From Rhodovulum sp. P5 (GTDB lineage Bacteria; Pseudomonadota; Alphaproteobacteria; Rhodobacterales; Rhodobacteraceae): DNA of 64,000 bases. Below the pieces are notes generated by a model that saw nothing but the letters and a program-made list of their open reading frames with translations, had not been told where the DNA came from and searched no databases. Made by a program: the position numbers and the translations under genes. This document shows, one piece after another, positions 32,082 through 41,268 of the stretch; positions within the stretch are counted from its first letter, which is position 1; every line of letters begins with the position of its first letter. The DNA is taken from positions 3,829,501 to 3,893,500 of the forward strand of contig NZ_CP015039.1 of NCBI RefSeq assembly GCF_002079305.1, read 5' to 3'.

Positions 32082-32941
32082 GCCGCAAACCCCCGCCCCC
32101 CGGCATGGTCGAACATCGCGGCATCGGCCTGTGGCTGACCCATGCCGGGCTGATCGCCGGCATCCTGTTCATCTTCTTCCCGATCTGGCTGGCCTTTGTC
32201 GCGTCGACCGTCGATCAACAGCAGATCGTGCATCCGCCGATGCCGCTCTTGCCGGGCGACAAGTTTGTCGAGAACTACGGCAAGGCGCTGGTCTCTGGCA
32301 TCAACGCGCCGGTGGCGGTGATGCTGATGAACTCCGCGATCATGGCCATCGGTATCGCGGTGGGAAAGATCGCCATCTCGATCCTGTCGGCCTTTGCCAT
32401 CGTCTATTTCCGCTTCCCGTTGCGGCGGGTGTTTTTCTGGCTGATCTTCCTGACCCTGATGCTGCCGGTTGAGGTGCGGATCGTGCCCACCTATGAGGTC
32501 GTGGCGGGCTTCGGCATGCTCAACAGCTATTCCGGTCTGATCCTGCCGCTGATCGCATCGGCCACCGCCACCTTCCTGTTCCGGCAGTTCTTCATGACGG
32601 TGCCGGACGAGTTGGCCGAGGCCGCGCGGGTCGACGGTGCCCGCCCGATGCGGTTTTTCTGGGATATCCTGTTGCCGATGAGCCGGACGAACATGGCGGC
32701 CCTGTTCGTCATCCTCTTCATCTACGGCTGGAACCAGTATCTCTGGCCGCTTCTGATCACGACGGACCCGTCGATGAACACCATCGTCATGGGCATCAAG
32801 CAGATGTTCCCCAGTGGTGACGACATCGCCGACTGGCCGGTGATAATGGCGACCTCGATCCTGGCGATGCTGCCCCCGGTGATCGTGGTGGTGGGGATGC
32901 AGCGGCTGTTCATCCGCGGGCTTGTGGAAAGCGAGAAATAG
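32078..32941 (+). CDS. ugpE: sn-glycerol-3-phosphate ABC transporter, permease UgpE
   Basis: 287 residues, six spans. The start is TTG at 32078, supported by GGAGGG seven bases upstream and by overlap with the ugpA stop. The EAA loop is [43 protein letters not shown] and [20 protein letters not shown] are family hallmarks. It is translationally coupled to ugpA and directly abuts ugpC. Confidence 0.92.
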   Translation: MSRKPPPPGMVEHRGIGLWLTHAGLIAGILFIFFPIWLAFVASTVDQQQIVHPPMPLLPGDKFVENYGKALVSGINAPVAVMLMNSAIMAIGIAVGKIAISILSAFAIVYFRFPLRRVFFWLIFLTLMLPVEVRIVPTYEVVAGFGMLNSYSGLILPLIASATATFLFRQFFMTVPDELAEAARVDGARPMRFFWDILLPMSRTNMAALFVILFIYGWNQYLWPLLITTDPSMNTIVMGIKQMFPSGDDIADWPVIMATSILAMLPPVIVVVGMQRLFIRGLVESEK

Positions 32942-33949
32942 ATGGCGACCGTCACGCTGAAGAACCTGAAAAAGAGCTTCGGCAAGACCGAGGTGATCCA
33001 CGGTGTGGACATGGACGTCGCCGATGGCGAGTTCATCGTGATCGTCGGGCCGTCGGGCTGCGGAAAGTCGACGCTTCTGCGGATGGTGGCGGGGCTGGAG
33101 ACCGTGACCTCGGGCGAGGTGCAGATCGGCGGCGCGCGGGTGAACGAGAAGGAACCGATGGACCGCGACATCGCGATGGTGTTCCAGAACTACGCGCTTT
33201 ACCCGCATATGTCGGTCTTCGATAACATGGCCTACGGGCTGAAGATCGCGAAGACCCCGAAAGAAGAGATCCGCGCGCGCGTACACAATGCTGCGGAGCT
33301 TTTGCAGCTGGAACCCTACCTGTCCCGCAAGCCGCGTGAGTTGTCGGGCGGCCAGCGCCAGCGGGTCGCCATGGGCCGCGCCATCGTGCGCAAACCGGCG
33401 GTGTTCCTGTTCGACGAACCGCTTTCGAACCTCGATGCGAAGCTGCGCGTGCAGATGCGCCTTGAGATCAAGCAGCTTCAGCGGGAGCTTGGCGTGACCG
33501 CGCTTTACGTCACCCATGATCAGGTGGAGGCGATGACGCTGGCCGACCGGATGATCGTGATGAATGCCGGACAGGCCGATCAGATCGGTGCGCCGCTTGA
33601 TGTCTATGCCCATCCCCGGACGACCTTTGTGGCCGGTTTCATCGGATCGCCCCCGACCAATTTTCTGAATGCCCGTCTGGCCCGGGCGACTGGCGCGCAT
33701 CAGGTCGGCATCCGGCCCGAGAATATCCGCCTGACCGATGCTGCCAGCGGCCGGATCGCGGGCACCGTGCTATATTCCGAACCCTTGGGCGCGGAAACCC
33801 TTGTCCATGTCCGGCTGGAAGATGGCAGGCTGGTCACCGTGCGCCTGAACGGCATTCCGCCCGAACACCCCGAGGGTACGACGCTTGGCCTGATCTGGGA
33901 CGCCGCGGACGAGATGCACTTCGCGGCGGACGGCACGCGCGCGGGCTGA
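32942..33949 (+). CDS. ugpC: sn-glycerol-3-phosphate ABC transporter, ATPase UgpC
   Basis: 335 residues. Walker [11 protein letters not shown]-loop [10 protein letters not shown], signature LSGGQRQRV, Walker [12 protein letters not shown] and His loop [13 protein letters not shown] are all intact. The C-terminal MalK-type regulatory domain ([31 protein letters not shown]) is present but a little short. It energises glycerol-3-phosphate import. The start codon immediately follows the ugpE stop. Confidence 0.93.
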   Translation: MATVTLKNLKKSFGKTEVIHGVDMDVADGEFIVIVGPSGCGKSTLLRMVAGLETVTSGEVQIGGARVNEKEPMDRDIAMVFQNYALYPHMSVFDNMAYGLKIAKTPKEEIRARVHNAAELLQLEPYLSRKPRELSGGQRQRVAMGRAIVRKPAVFLFDEPLSNLDAKLRVQMRLEIKQLQRELGVTALYVTHDQVEAMTLADRMIVMNAGQADQIGAPLDVYAHPRTTFVAGFIGSPPTNFLNARLARATGAHQVGIRPENIRLTDAASGRIAGTVLYSEPLGAETLVHVRLEDGRLVTVRLNGIPPEHPEGTTLGLIWDAADEMHFAADGTRAG

Positions 33950-34125
33950 GGCACGGGCCTTCCCAGCCAGACACCGCCGACTGAAACCCGGCCGGTTCCG
34001 GGGGTGTGGCTGTCCCGCCGGTCTTCCTTGTCCCTCGAATGCGCCGCATTTCCTGCGCCCGTTGCAGGACTTCGTTCAACCTTTTCCCGCAAGAGGCGGC
34101 AAAGATCGAACGAAGGGATGATCCC

Positions 34126-36867
34126 ATGTCGATGATCGACGCCTTCTGGGTTGTCCTGTGCGCCCTGATCGTGCTGGACATGCAGGCCGGGTTCCTGTGC
34201 CTTGAGGCCGGAACCGTGCGCGAAAAGAACGCCGCAAACGTCGCCCTGAAAAACCTCAGCGACGTCTGTTTCGTCAGCCTGCTGTTCTGGGCCGTCGGCT
34301 TTGGCCTGATGTATGGCCCCAGCGTCGGCGGGCTGTTCGGCACCGGTCCGTTCTTCCCCGATATGCGCTTTCCCGAACAGATGGAGAATGCGGGCTTCCT
34401 GCTGTTCCAGATGGCCTTTGCTGCCACGGCGGCGACCATCGTGTCCGGCGCCGTGGCAGAGCGCGAACGGTATGAGGGCTATATCCTGCTGTCGATCATC
34501 CTTGGCGGCTTCGTCTATCCCGTTGTGGGCCACTGGATCTGGGGGGCCAATCTGGGCGGGTCCGGTGGGTGGCTTCAGGCGCTGGGGTTTCACGACTTCG
34601 CCGGGGCAACGGTCGTACATTCGCTGGGCGGTTGGGCGGCGCTGTGTGCGGTGATCGTTCTTGGCCCGCGGCTGGGGCGGTTCGGCGGCAAGAACCGGCA
34701 TTTCGAAGAGAACTCCATCGCGCTGGCTGCCCTTGGCACCATCCTTCTGTGGATCGGCTGGGGCGCGTTCAACGGGGGCAGCGCGCTGGCCTTCAGCGTT
34801 TCGGTGCCGCGGATCGTGATCCACACCATGCTGACGGCGGCCTCGGGCGGGATCGCCGCGGTGGTCGTTTCCCGCATGATGTACGGCTTCGTCAGGATCG
34901 ATCTTGTCCTGAACGGTGTGCTGGCCGGGCTGGTCGCCGGCACCGCCGGGGTGGACTATTACGGGCCGTTTCAGGCCATCGCCGTCGGCATGGCCGGTGC
35001 GATTGCAATGATCGCAACCGATGCGCTGTTGCAGGTGGGCCGGATCGATGACGTGGTGGGGGCCGTGCCCGTGCATCTGGGGGCCGGGATCGCCGGCACG
35101 CTGCTGGTCGCGCTTTTGGCCCCGGTGGACGTGTTGCCCGCTGGCGGCCGTCTTGCACAACTGGGCGTGCAGGCCTTGGGCGTGGCGGCGGTCGGGGCCT
35201 TCGTGATCGCCACCGTGCTGCCCGCGGCGCTGCTCTTGAACGCGCTGAACCTGCTTCGGGCGACGCGGCGGGGCGAAGTCGAGGGGCTGAACCTGACCGA
35301 AAACCGGCGGCACAATGCCTTCCTCGATCTGCTGCAGGAGATGAAGAAGCATAGCCGCAGCGCAGACTTCACCAAGCGGGCCCGCGTGGAGCGTTCGACC
35401 GAGGCCGGGGCGCTGGCCTCCCGCTACAATCAGGTGCTCGACCGGGTCGAGGATGAAATCGCCCGGCGGATGTCCGCGATGCGCAAAGAGCGGGAGATGC
35501 GCCTTGTGGTCGAGGAATCGTTCGAGGCCATGCGCAAGGCGCAGGAAGAAGCGGCCTGGGCGGCGCGGCATGACTCCCTGACCGGGCTGGGCAACCGGAT
35601 GCTGCTTGACGAGATCATGAAAGCCCCCGCCGGCAATGCCGAGGACGACGCCTCCCTGCTGCTGGTGGCGCTCGACCTCGACCGGTTCAAGGACGTGAAC
35701 GACACCCACGGCCACGAAGCGGGTGACATGGTCCTGACAGCCTGCGCCCGGCGCCTGCGCGAACGGACTAGGGGCGGCAAGGGTTTCGCTTTCCGCGTCG
35801 GCGGGGACGAATTCGCCATGCTGCTCGATTTCGGGGGCGACGAAGGGGCGGCGCAGTTCTTCTGCGACATGCTGCTGGACGAGTTGCTGGAGCCGACCCG
35901 CTACGCGTCCGGCGAATTGCGGGTGGGTGCGTCCATCGGTTTTGCGCGGCTGGAGCCGGGCGAGGCGCTGGCCGCGGCCTACAAGCGCGCCGATCTGGCA
36001 TTGTGCGAGGCCAAGCGCAACGGCCGCAACCAGGCGATTGCCTATTCGGCCACCATCGGTGCGGCGCATGACCAGCATCTGGCGCTGATCAACGATTTCA
36101 AGGGGGCCATCGACCGCGGAGAGATCGCGATCCAGTTGCAGCCGCAGGTCGACGCCCGCACCCGCGCGCTCTCGGGGATCGAGGTCCTGGCCCGCTGGCG
36201 GCATCCCCATCGCGGTACGCTCTCCCCGGATGTGTTCATCCCGATTGCCGAGGAACTGAACCTGCTGGCCGATGTCGACCGCCGGGTGCTGGACCTTGCA
36301 CTGGAGGCCCGCCTGCGCATCGCCGAGGCGCTGGGCGCCGCCCCGGAAATCGCGGTCAATGTCTCTGCGTTCCGGCTGGCCTCGCTCGACCTGATCGAGG
36401 AATTGCGCACCCGTCCCGATCTGCCGTCCGAGGGGCTGGCCTTCGAGATCCTTGAAACCGCCTTCCTCGACAGCCTGAGCGATGAGTTCGAGACCCGGAT
36501 CGATGCCCTGCGCGCCATGGGCATCCGCATCGAGGTGGACGATTTCGGCACCGGCCATGCCAGTTTCGCCTCGGTTCTGGCGGTCAAGCCCGACCGGCTG
36601 AAGATCGACCGGATGTTTGTGGCAGATGTGGACAAGGACCCCGGCCGCCGCGACCTGATGAGGGGGCTGGTGGACATGGCCCGGAACGTGCGGGCCGAAA
36701 CCGTTGTGGAAGGCGTCGAAACCATGTCAGAGGCGCAGGCCATCGCCGAGGTCGGCGCCGATCACCTGCAGGGGTTCGCCTTCGCGCGCCCGCTGGATCT
36801 GTCCGACTTCATCGAATGGGCCGTTGAACAGCGTGGACGGGCAGAGGCCCTTGCCAACGCGGGGTAG
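34126..36867 (+). CDS. ammonium transporter (Amt)-GGDEF-EAL fusion
   Basis: 913 residues from ATG 34126, giving the usual Amt N-terminus. Residues 1-400 form an Amt channel of about 11 spans: FAATAATIVSGAVAER (gate Phe region), DFAGATVVHSLGGW with pore His165, and VGAVPVHLGAGIAG with pore His317. A coiled linker (KRARVERSTEAGALASRYNQ) leads to GGDEF (DSLTGLGNRMLLDEI, VGGDEFAMLL) and EAL (GIEVLARWRHP, AVNVSAFRL, FEILETAFL, DDFGTGHAS, KIDRMF, EGVETMSE), all with active-site residues. It is probably an ammonium sensor that adjusts c-di-GMP. It has no GlnK gene beside it. Confidence 0.9.
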   Translation: MSMIDAFWVVLCALIVLDMQAGFLCLEAGTVREKNAANVALKNLSDVCFVSLLFWAVGFGLMYGPSVGGLFGTGPFFPDMRFPEQMENAGFLLFQMAFAATAATIVSGAVAERERYEGYILLSIILGGFVYPVVGHWIWGANLGGSGGWLQALGFHDFAGATVVHSLGGWAALCAVIVLGPRLGRFGGKNRHFEENSIALAALGTILLWIGWGAFNGGSALAFSVSVPRIVIHTMLTAASGGIAAVVVSRMMYGFVRIDLVLNGVLAGLVAGTAGVDYYGPFQAIAVGMAGAIAMIATDALLQVGRIDDVVGAVPVHLGAGIAGTLLVALLAPVDVLPAGGRLAQLGVQALGVAAVGAFVIATVLPAALLLNALNLLRATRRGEVEGLNLTENRRHNAFLDLLQEMKKHSRSADFTKRARVERSTEAGALASRYNQVLDRVEDEIARRMSAMRKEREMRLVVEESFEAMRKAQEEAAWAARHDSLTGLGNRMLLDEIMKAPAGNAEDDASLLLVALDLDRFKDVNDTHGHEAGDMVLTACARRLRERTRGGKGFAFRVGGDEFAMLLDFGGDEGAAQFFCDMLLDELLEPTRYASGELRVGASIGFARLEPGEALAAAYKRADLALCEAKRNGRNQAIAYSATIGAAHDQHLALINDFKGAIDRGEIAIQLQPQVDARTRALSGIEVLARWRHPHRGTLSPDVFIPIAEELNLLADVDRRVLDLALEARLRIAEALGAAPEIAVNVSAFRLASLDLIEELRTRPDLPSEGLAFEILETAFLDSLSDEFETRIDALRAMGIRIEVDDFGTGHASFASVLAVKPDRLKIDRMFVADVDKDPGRRDLMRGLVDMARNVRAETVVEGVETMSEAQAIAEVGADHLQGFAFARPLDLSDFIEWAVEQRGRAEALANAG

Positions 36868-36927
36868 GGCGGATCCAGCCGCAGGCCGTCGCCGCGCGTT
36901 CCCCATCGCCGCCGGTCCCGATACGGA

Positions 36928-37617
36928 TCAGCCGCCGATGAAGGCGCGGACAAAGGCGTTGGCGGGCCGTGCCCGGATGTCCGCGGGCGGGCCGATTTGC
37001 GTGATTCCCTTTGCCGACAGGATGACAAGGACATCGGCAAGCCGCATCGCCTCATCGACATCATGGGTGACGATCACCGTCGTCAGGCCCGCATGCTGAC
37101 GGATGCCACGCAGGATCTGCCATAGTTCCTTCCGTACCGGGGTATCCAGCGCCCTGAACGGTTCGTCGCACAGCAGCAGATCGGGCTCCACCGCCAGCGC
37201 GCGGGCCAGCGCCACCCGCTGCCGCATCCCGCCGGACAATTGCCGGGGATACTTGTCCCAATCTTCGGGGGAAAGGCCAACGGATCGCAGCATTCGCCGC
37301 GCGCGCCTCAGACGTTCGCGGCGGGACAGGCCAAGCGCAACCAGGGCGAAGCTGACATTGCCCAGCGCCGTTCGCCACGGCAAAAGCGCAGGGTCCTGAA
37401 ACACGACCCCAAGGCGGGTGCTGTGGCTTTCCACCCGGCCCTTGTCGGGACGCAACAGTCCGGCGGCGAGGGCAAGAAGCGTGGTCTTCCCGCATCCCGA
37501 CGGCCCCATGACTGCGGTGATCCGTCCTTCGGGAATCTCAAGGTCGATCCCGGACAGCACCGGCGTGCCGTCATAGGCAAAGTCGACACCTTCGAATTGC
37601 ACCATCGCCCCGGTCAT
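36928..37617 (-). CDS. NitT/TauT-type ABC transporter ATPase (hydrogenase operon)
   Basis: 229 residues. Walker A GPSGCGKTT, Q-loop VVFQDPALLPWRTAL, signature LSGGMRQRVALARAL, Walker B LLLCDEPFRALD and switch His VTHDVDEAM are present. Its size and the LPWRT segment fit the SsuB/TauB/NrtD class. It overlaps the permease gene by four bases and is last in the operon that starts with the hydrogenase genes. The substrate is unknown. Confidence 0.88.
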   Translation of the reverse strand: MTGAMVQFEGVDFAYDGTPVLSGIDLEIPEGRITAVMGPSGCGKTTLLALAAGLLRPDKGRVESHSTRLGVVFQDPALLPWRTALGNVSFALVALGLSRRERLRRARRMLRSVGLSPEDWDKYPRQLSGGMRQRVALARALAVEPDLLLCDEPFRALDTPVRKELWQILRGIRQHAGLTTVIVTHDVDEAMRLADVLVILSAKGITQIGPPADIRARPANAFVRAFIGG

Positions 37618-38390
37618 GACCGGCCGCTTCGCCCATCATCGCGCCAGACCCAAAGCCGCCGCTGCAAAGGTTGCAGAAGGGCAAGGTCCAGCCCGATCAT
37701 CACCGCCACGATGACAAGAACCCAGGCAATCGTCGCCGCCGTATCCACATGCGCCCGCGCCATGGCCAGCCCGTCGCCGATGCCGCCCGCGCCGGCAAGC
37801 AGTTCGGCCATGACCGAGACTTTCCACGACATCGCCAGCGTGGTGGCCAGCGCAGGGAACAGGTGGCTTGCCATATGGGGCCCATGCATTTGGATCAGCC
37901 GTGCGGCGAGCGGCACGCGAAACACCTGCGCCATGCGGATCAGCCCGCCATCAAGGCTTTGCACCCCCTCGACCGCCGCCGCGAACACCAGCGGCCCCGT
38001 GGCGACCGCGACGGTGAAGACCACCGCCCAGGAGCCGCCGAACCACAACAGCGCCATCACCACCCACGCAATCGCCGGAATGCCAAGCAGGATGACGGCA
38101 ACCGGTTGCAGTGCGCGCTGGACTTCTTCCCTCAGGCCAGCCAGCGTTCCGGCGGTGCCGCCGATGGTCACGCCCGCAGCCCAGCCAAGAGAGGCATGCC
38201 CGGCGGTTTCCATGAGGGCCGGGGCGACAACGCCGTCCACGATCAGCCGCCACAGCGTCGCGGCGGTCTCTGCCAGACCCGGCAGCACCAGCGCCCCATA
38301 GGCCCGGTGACCCCATTCCCAAAGGATCAGAAGCAGTGCGATGCCGACCCCGCCCCACAGCCGGGATATCCGGGGTTTCTTCTCTGCCAT
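37614..38390 (-). CDS. NitT/TauT-type ABC transporter permease (hydrogenase operon)
   Basis: 258 residues with six spans. It is of SsuC/TauC type, with LLGIPAIAWVVMALLWFGG preceding the EAA loop VFRVPLAARLIQMHGPHMAS and a C-terminal span VLVIVAVMIGLDLALLQPLQ. It is encoded between the binding protein (seven-base gap) and the ATPase (four-base overlap). Confidence 0.85.
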   Translation of the reverse strand: MAEKKPRISRLWGGVGIALLLILWEWGHRAYGALVLPGLAETAATLWRLIVDGVVAPALMETAGHASLGWAAGVTIGGTAGTLAGLREEVQRALQPVAVILLGIPAIAWVVMALLWFGGSWAVVFTVAVATGPLVFAAAVEGVQSLDGGLIRMAQVFRVPLAARLIQMHGPHMASHLFPALATTLAMSWKVSVMAELLAGAGGIGDGLAMARAHVDTAATIAWVLVIVAVMIGLDLALLQPLQRRLWVWRDDGRSGRS

Positions 38391-38396
38391 CTCGGC

Positions 38397-39383
38397 TTAC
38401 CCCCAGTAGAAACCGTCCTCCGGCAATCTGCCCCCGACAATGCCGGGCGCGAGCGCCATGAGGTTGTTCAGATAGGCTGCGATATCCTCCTGTGCCTCCC
38501 GCGCCGAGACCACGTCGAGATGAACGAAGGGCAGGGAGCGGGCGATGACCGGGGCAGGTAGGCCAAGCAGGGGGGCGGTGGCCGCGCCGGCCACATCCGG
38601 ATGGGCCAGCACCCAGGCGCCGGCGTCCACGCAGGCGTGGTGCGCGGCCGCGACGATCTCGGGCGCGGTGTCGAGCAGGTCTGAACTTGCGGCCAGCCCC
38701 ACCTGCGGAATTCGCGGCCCGCGCCCGGTGTGGTGGCCATAGACCTCGGTGATGTCGATGGCGCGGAACAGGGGCAAGCCCGCCCTTTCGGCCCGGATCA
38801 GCGCGGCGGTGGCGGCCGGTTCGTGCATCACAGCCACATCGCCCCGGCCCGACAGGAACAGCGGCACCGCCTCTCCGGGCGAGCCGACATAGTCCAGCGT
38901 GACGTCGCGCCCGGCCTCAAGCCCCGCCCAGCCAAGTGCGAGGCGGAACAGCAGATCCGGCGCCTCGTGCCGGTTGGACAGAAGAACCTTCTTCCCGGCC
39001 AAGTCGTCGATCCGCCGGATGCTATCGTCGCGCGCCATGACGTAGAGCACGCCCCATGTTACGACATTGACCATCCGCACCCCCGCGCCGCGGTTGAAGA
39101 ACCCCGCCGCGGCATAGGTGGAGGTCGCGAACAGACGGAACCTGCCCGAGGCGATGCCCGCCCGCATCTGGTCGGTGCTTTTCCACACATCGAACCGCGC
39201 GCCCGGGGCGTCGGTCTGAAAGCTGTCCGACGCCACGGCCCGCGCGAAAACGGCCGAGGGTGTCGCCGGGATGCCCCACAGGGTAAGCGGCTCCGCCCCC
39301 ACGGCAGGCCCAGCCGCCGCCAATGCGGCAAGCCCGCCCATGACATCGCGGCGGGTGGGCATCGCGGCGCCTGTCCGGGTCAT
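38397..39383 (-). CDS. NMT1/NitT-type substrate-binding protein (hydrogenase operon)
   Basis: 328 residues. A twin-arginine-like leader (MPTRRDVMGGLAALAAAGPA, ending VGA) suggests Tat export, which is usual for proteins that fold or bind cofactor before export. The body follows the NMT1/SsuA-like pattern: LTLWGIPATPSAVFARAV, STDQMRAGIASGRFRLFATS, IDDLAGKKVLLSNRHEAPDL and GRGDVAVMHEPAATAALIRA. It starts 34 bases after the hydrogenase stop, on the same strand. The ligand cannot be told from sequence. Confidence 0.82.
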   Translation of the reverse strand: MTRTGAAMPTRRDVMGGLAALAAAGPAVGAEPLTLWGIPATPSAVFARAVASDSFQTDAPGARFDVWKSTDQMRAGIASGRFRLFATSTYAAAGFFNRGAGVRMVNVVTWGVLYVMARDDSIRRIDDLAGKKVLLSNRHEAPDLLFRLALGWAGLEAGRDVTLDYVGSPGEAVPLFLSGRGDVAVMHEPAATAALIRAERAGLPLFRAIDITEVYGHHTGRGPRIPQVGLAASSDLLDTAPEIVAAAHHACVDAGAWVLAHPDVAGAATAPLLGLPAPVIARSLPFVHLDVVSAREAQEDIAAYLNNLMALAPGIVGGRLPEDGFYWG

Positions 39384-39417
39384 GCGCGGGCCTCCTTTGC
39401 GTCGGGGTGGGCTGGGT

Positions 39418-41268
39418 TCAGTAGACCATCGTGCTCATGGTGATGTCGTCCCAGATCTCCTTGACCGTATGCTGCAGATCGCGCCGCCGGGCCTCGTAAT
39501 GGGTGTGCAGCAGGTGATGTGCCTTTTCCGAATTCGGCGCGTCAAGGAAATCGCGATAAAGCGCCTGCACCTGCGTGTTCTTGTGGGACTGTCGCACCTT
39601 GGCCACCCGGTCGACCTTATAGATCGTCTCTCGCCGTTTCATGGCCAACGGCAGATAGGCCTTTTTCGACCGCAGCGACCCGCCGCCATCGACGCAGCCG
39701 CCGGGGCAGGCCATAACCTCGATGAAATCATAGTCGGCCTCGCCCGCCAGAACCTTTTCGACCAGCGCGCGGGTATCGCCCAGCCCGTGGACCATCGCCA
39801 CCTTCACCTCCCCCACCGGGCCGCCCAGATCGACGCGGGCCTCGCGCACGCCTTCGAAGCCGCGCAACTGGGTCAGTTCTAGACGCTCCAACTCCCGCCC
39901 GTTGACCACGGCATAGATGGTGCGCACCGCGGCCTCCATCACGCCGCCGGTCGTGCCGAAGATGGCGCCGGCACCGGAATATTCGCTCATATACGGATCG
40001 TCGAAGGCCGAGGGCTCCATATCCTTCAGGTCGATCCCCTCGCGCCGCAGAAGGCGCGCGAATTCGCGGGTGGTCAGAACCACATCGGTTTCCGGCTGCC
40101 CGTCTTGGATCATTTGCGGGCGCACGGCCTCATCCTTCTTGGCCACGCAGGGCATGATGGAGATCACGCGGACATTCTCTGCCGACACCCCCAGCTTTTC
40201 GGGCAGGTAGGTCTTGGCGATGGTCGACAGCACCTGTTGCGGCGATTTGGTGGAGGACAGATGCGGCAGCACCTCGGGGAAATGGATCTCGGCGAAATTG
40301 ATCCAGGCCGGGCAGCAGGAGGTAAAGGTCGGCCGCCGCCCGTCCTTCAGGCGGGCCAGCAGTTCGGTGCCTTCCTCCATGATTACCACGTCGGCGGCGA
40401 AGTTGGTGTCCAGCACCACGTCGATGCCGATCTTGCGGGCCGCGGCGATGATCTGCCCCTCGACATTGGTGCCCGGTGCCATGCCGAATTCCTCGCCAAA
40501 GGCGACGCGCACGGCGGGGGCGAACTGCATCACCGTGATCAGGTCGGGGTCGCAGATCATGTCAAGCGCGCGGTCGGTCTCGTCCCGTTCCCCCAGCGCA
40601 CCGGTGGGGCAGACCAGCACGCATTGCCCGCAAGAGACGCAGAGCGAGGAGGGGTAATCCTCCGCATCCCTCAGTGCCACCACGCGGTTCAGCCCGGTGC
40701 CTTCCAGCACCAGCGCGTCGACCTTCTGGTGGTGGCGGCAGATCGCAACGCAGCGCTGACAGCGCACGCAGCGCGTCATGTCGCGCACTATCGCGGGGGA
40801 GGACTGGTCGATGGGCCTTGCCTCGGTCCGGGTGCGGTCGAAGAAGCGGTTTTCCTTCAGCCCGACGAATTGCGCCAGATCCTGCAACTCGCAATTGCCG
40901 TGGCGGATGCAGGTGGCGCAGTCCTGCAGGTGGTCGGCCATCAACAACTCGACCTGCAACCGCTGCATGTCGCGGGCACGTTTGCTGCGTGTCGCAACCG
41001 CCATCCCCTCGCGCACCGGCGTGTTGCAGGCGGTCACGATCTGTGGTGCTTCATGCCCCTCTTGCACGATCTCCACCACGCAGACGCGGCAGGTGCCGGG
41101 GGTGTGGTCGATGTCGTCCAGTTCGCACAGCGTGGGGACATAGATGTCATGCCGCCGCGCGCAGGCCAGGATCGTCTCGTTCGGAAACGCGGTGCAGGGC
41201 GCGCCGTTGATGGTCAGCGAAACGGTCGCCTCTGACGGGTCGCGGGGGGGATGGTCGGTGGTGCACAT
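39418..41268 (-). CDS. hydA: [FeFe]-hydrogenase catalytic subunit, M3 type
   Basis: 616 residues. The N-terminal plant-type [2Fe-2S] domain has Cys 48, 60, 63 and 81. A His-Cys3 [4Fe-4S] motif follows (H113, C117, C120, C126), then two [4Fe-4S] ferredoxin motifs (C167/170/173/177 and C210/213/216/220). The H-cluster domain has all three signatures: L1 TSCCPAWI (316-323, with both the proton-relay Cys and the ligand Cys), L2 MPCVAKKDE (372-380) and L3 EVMACPGGCVDGGG (517-530). A small-subunit-like tail (QALYRDFLDAPNSEKAHHLL) ends it. It reversibly makes or oxidises H2, taking electrons from the partner subunit. It overlaps that gene's stop (TGATG). No HydE/F/G maturases are in the window. Confidence 0.93.
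   Translation of the reverse strand: MCTTDHPPRDPSEATVSLTINGAPCTAFPNETILACARRHDIYVPTLCELDDIDHTPGTCRVCVVEIVQEGHEAPQIVTACNTPVREGMAVATRSKRARDMQRLQVELLMADHLQDCATCIRHGNCELQDLAQFVGLKENRFFDRTRTEARPIDQSSPAIVRDMTRCVRCQRCVAICRHHQKVDALVLEGTGLNRVVALRDAEDYPSSLCVSCGQCVLVCPTGALGERDETDRALDMICDPDLITVMQFAPAVRVAFGEEFGMAPGTNVEGQIIAAARKIGIDVVLDTNFAADVVIMEEGTELLARLKDGRRPTFTSCCPAWINFAEIHFPEVLPHLSSTKSPQQVLSTIAKTYLPEKLGVSAENVRVISIMPCVAKKDEAVRPQMIQDGQPETDVVLTTREFARLLRREGIDLKDMEPSAFDDPYMSEYSGAGAIFGTTGGVMEAAVRTIYAVVNGRELERLELTQLRGFEGVREARVDLGGPVGEVKVAMVHGLGDTRALVEKVLAGEADYDFIEVMACPGGCVDGGGSLRSKKAYLPLAMKRRETIYKVDRVAKVRQSHKNTQVQALYRDFLDAPNSEKAHHLLHTHYEARRRDLQHTVKEIWDDITMSTMVY

Noticed and set aside
33700-36558. 952-codon minus-strand frame
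   Set aside because: It is antisense to the Amt-GGDEF-EAL fusion, whose motifs are unambiguous.
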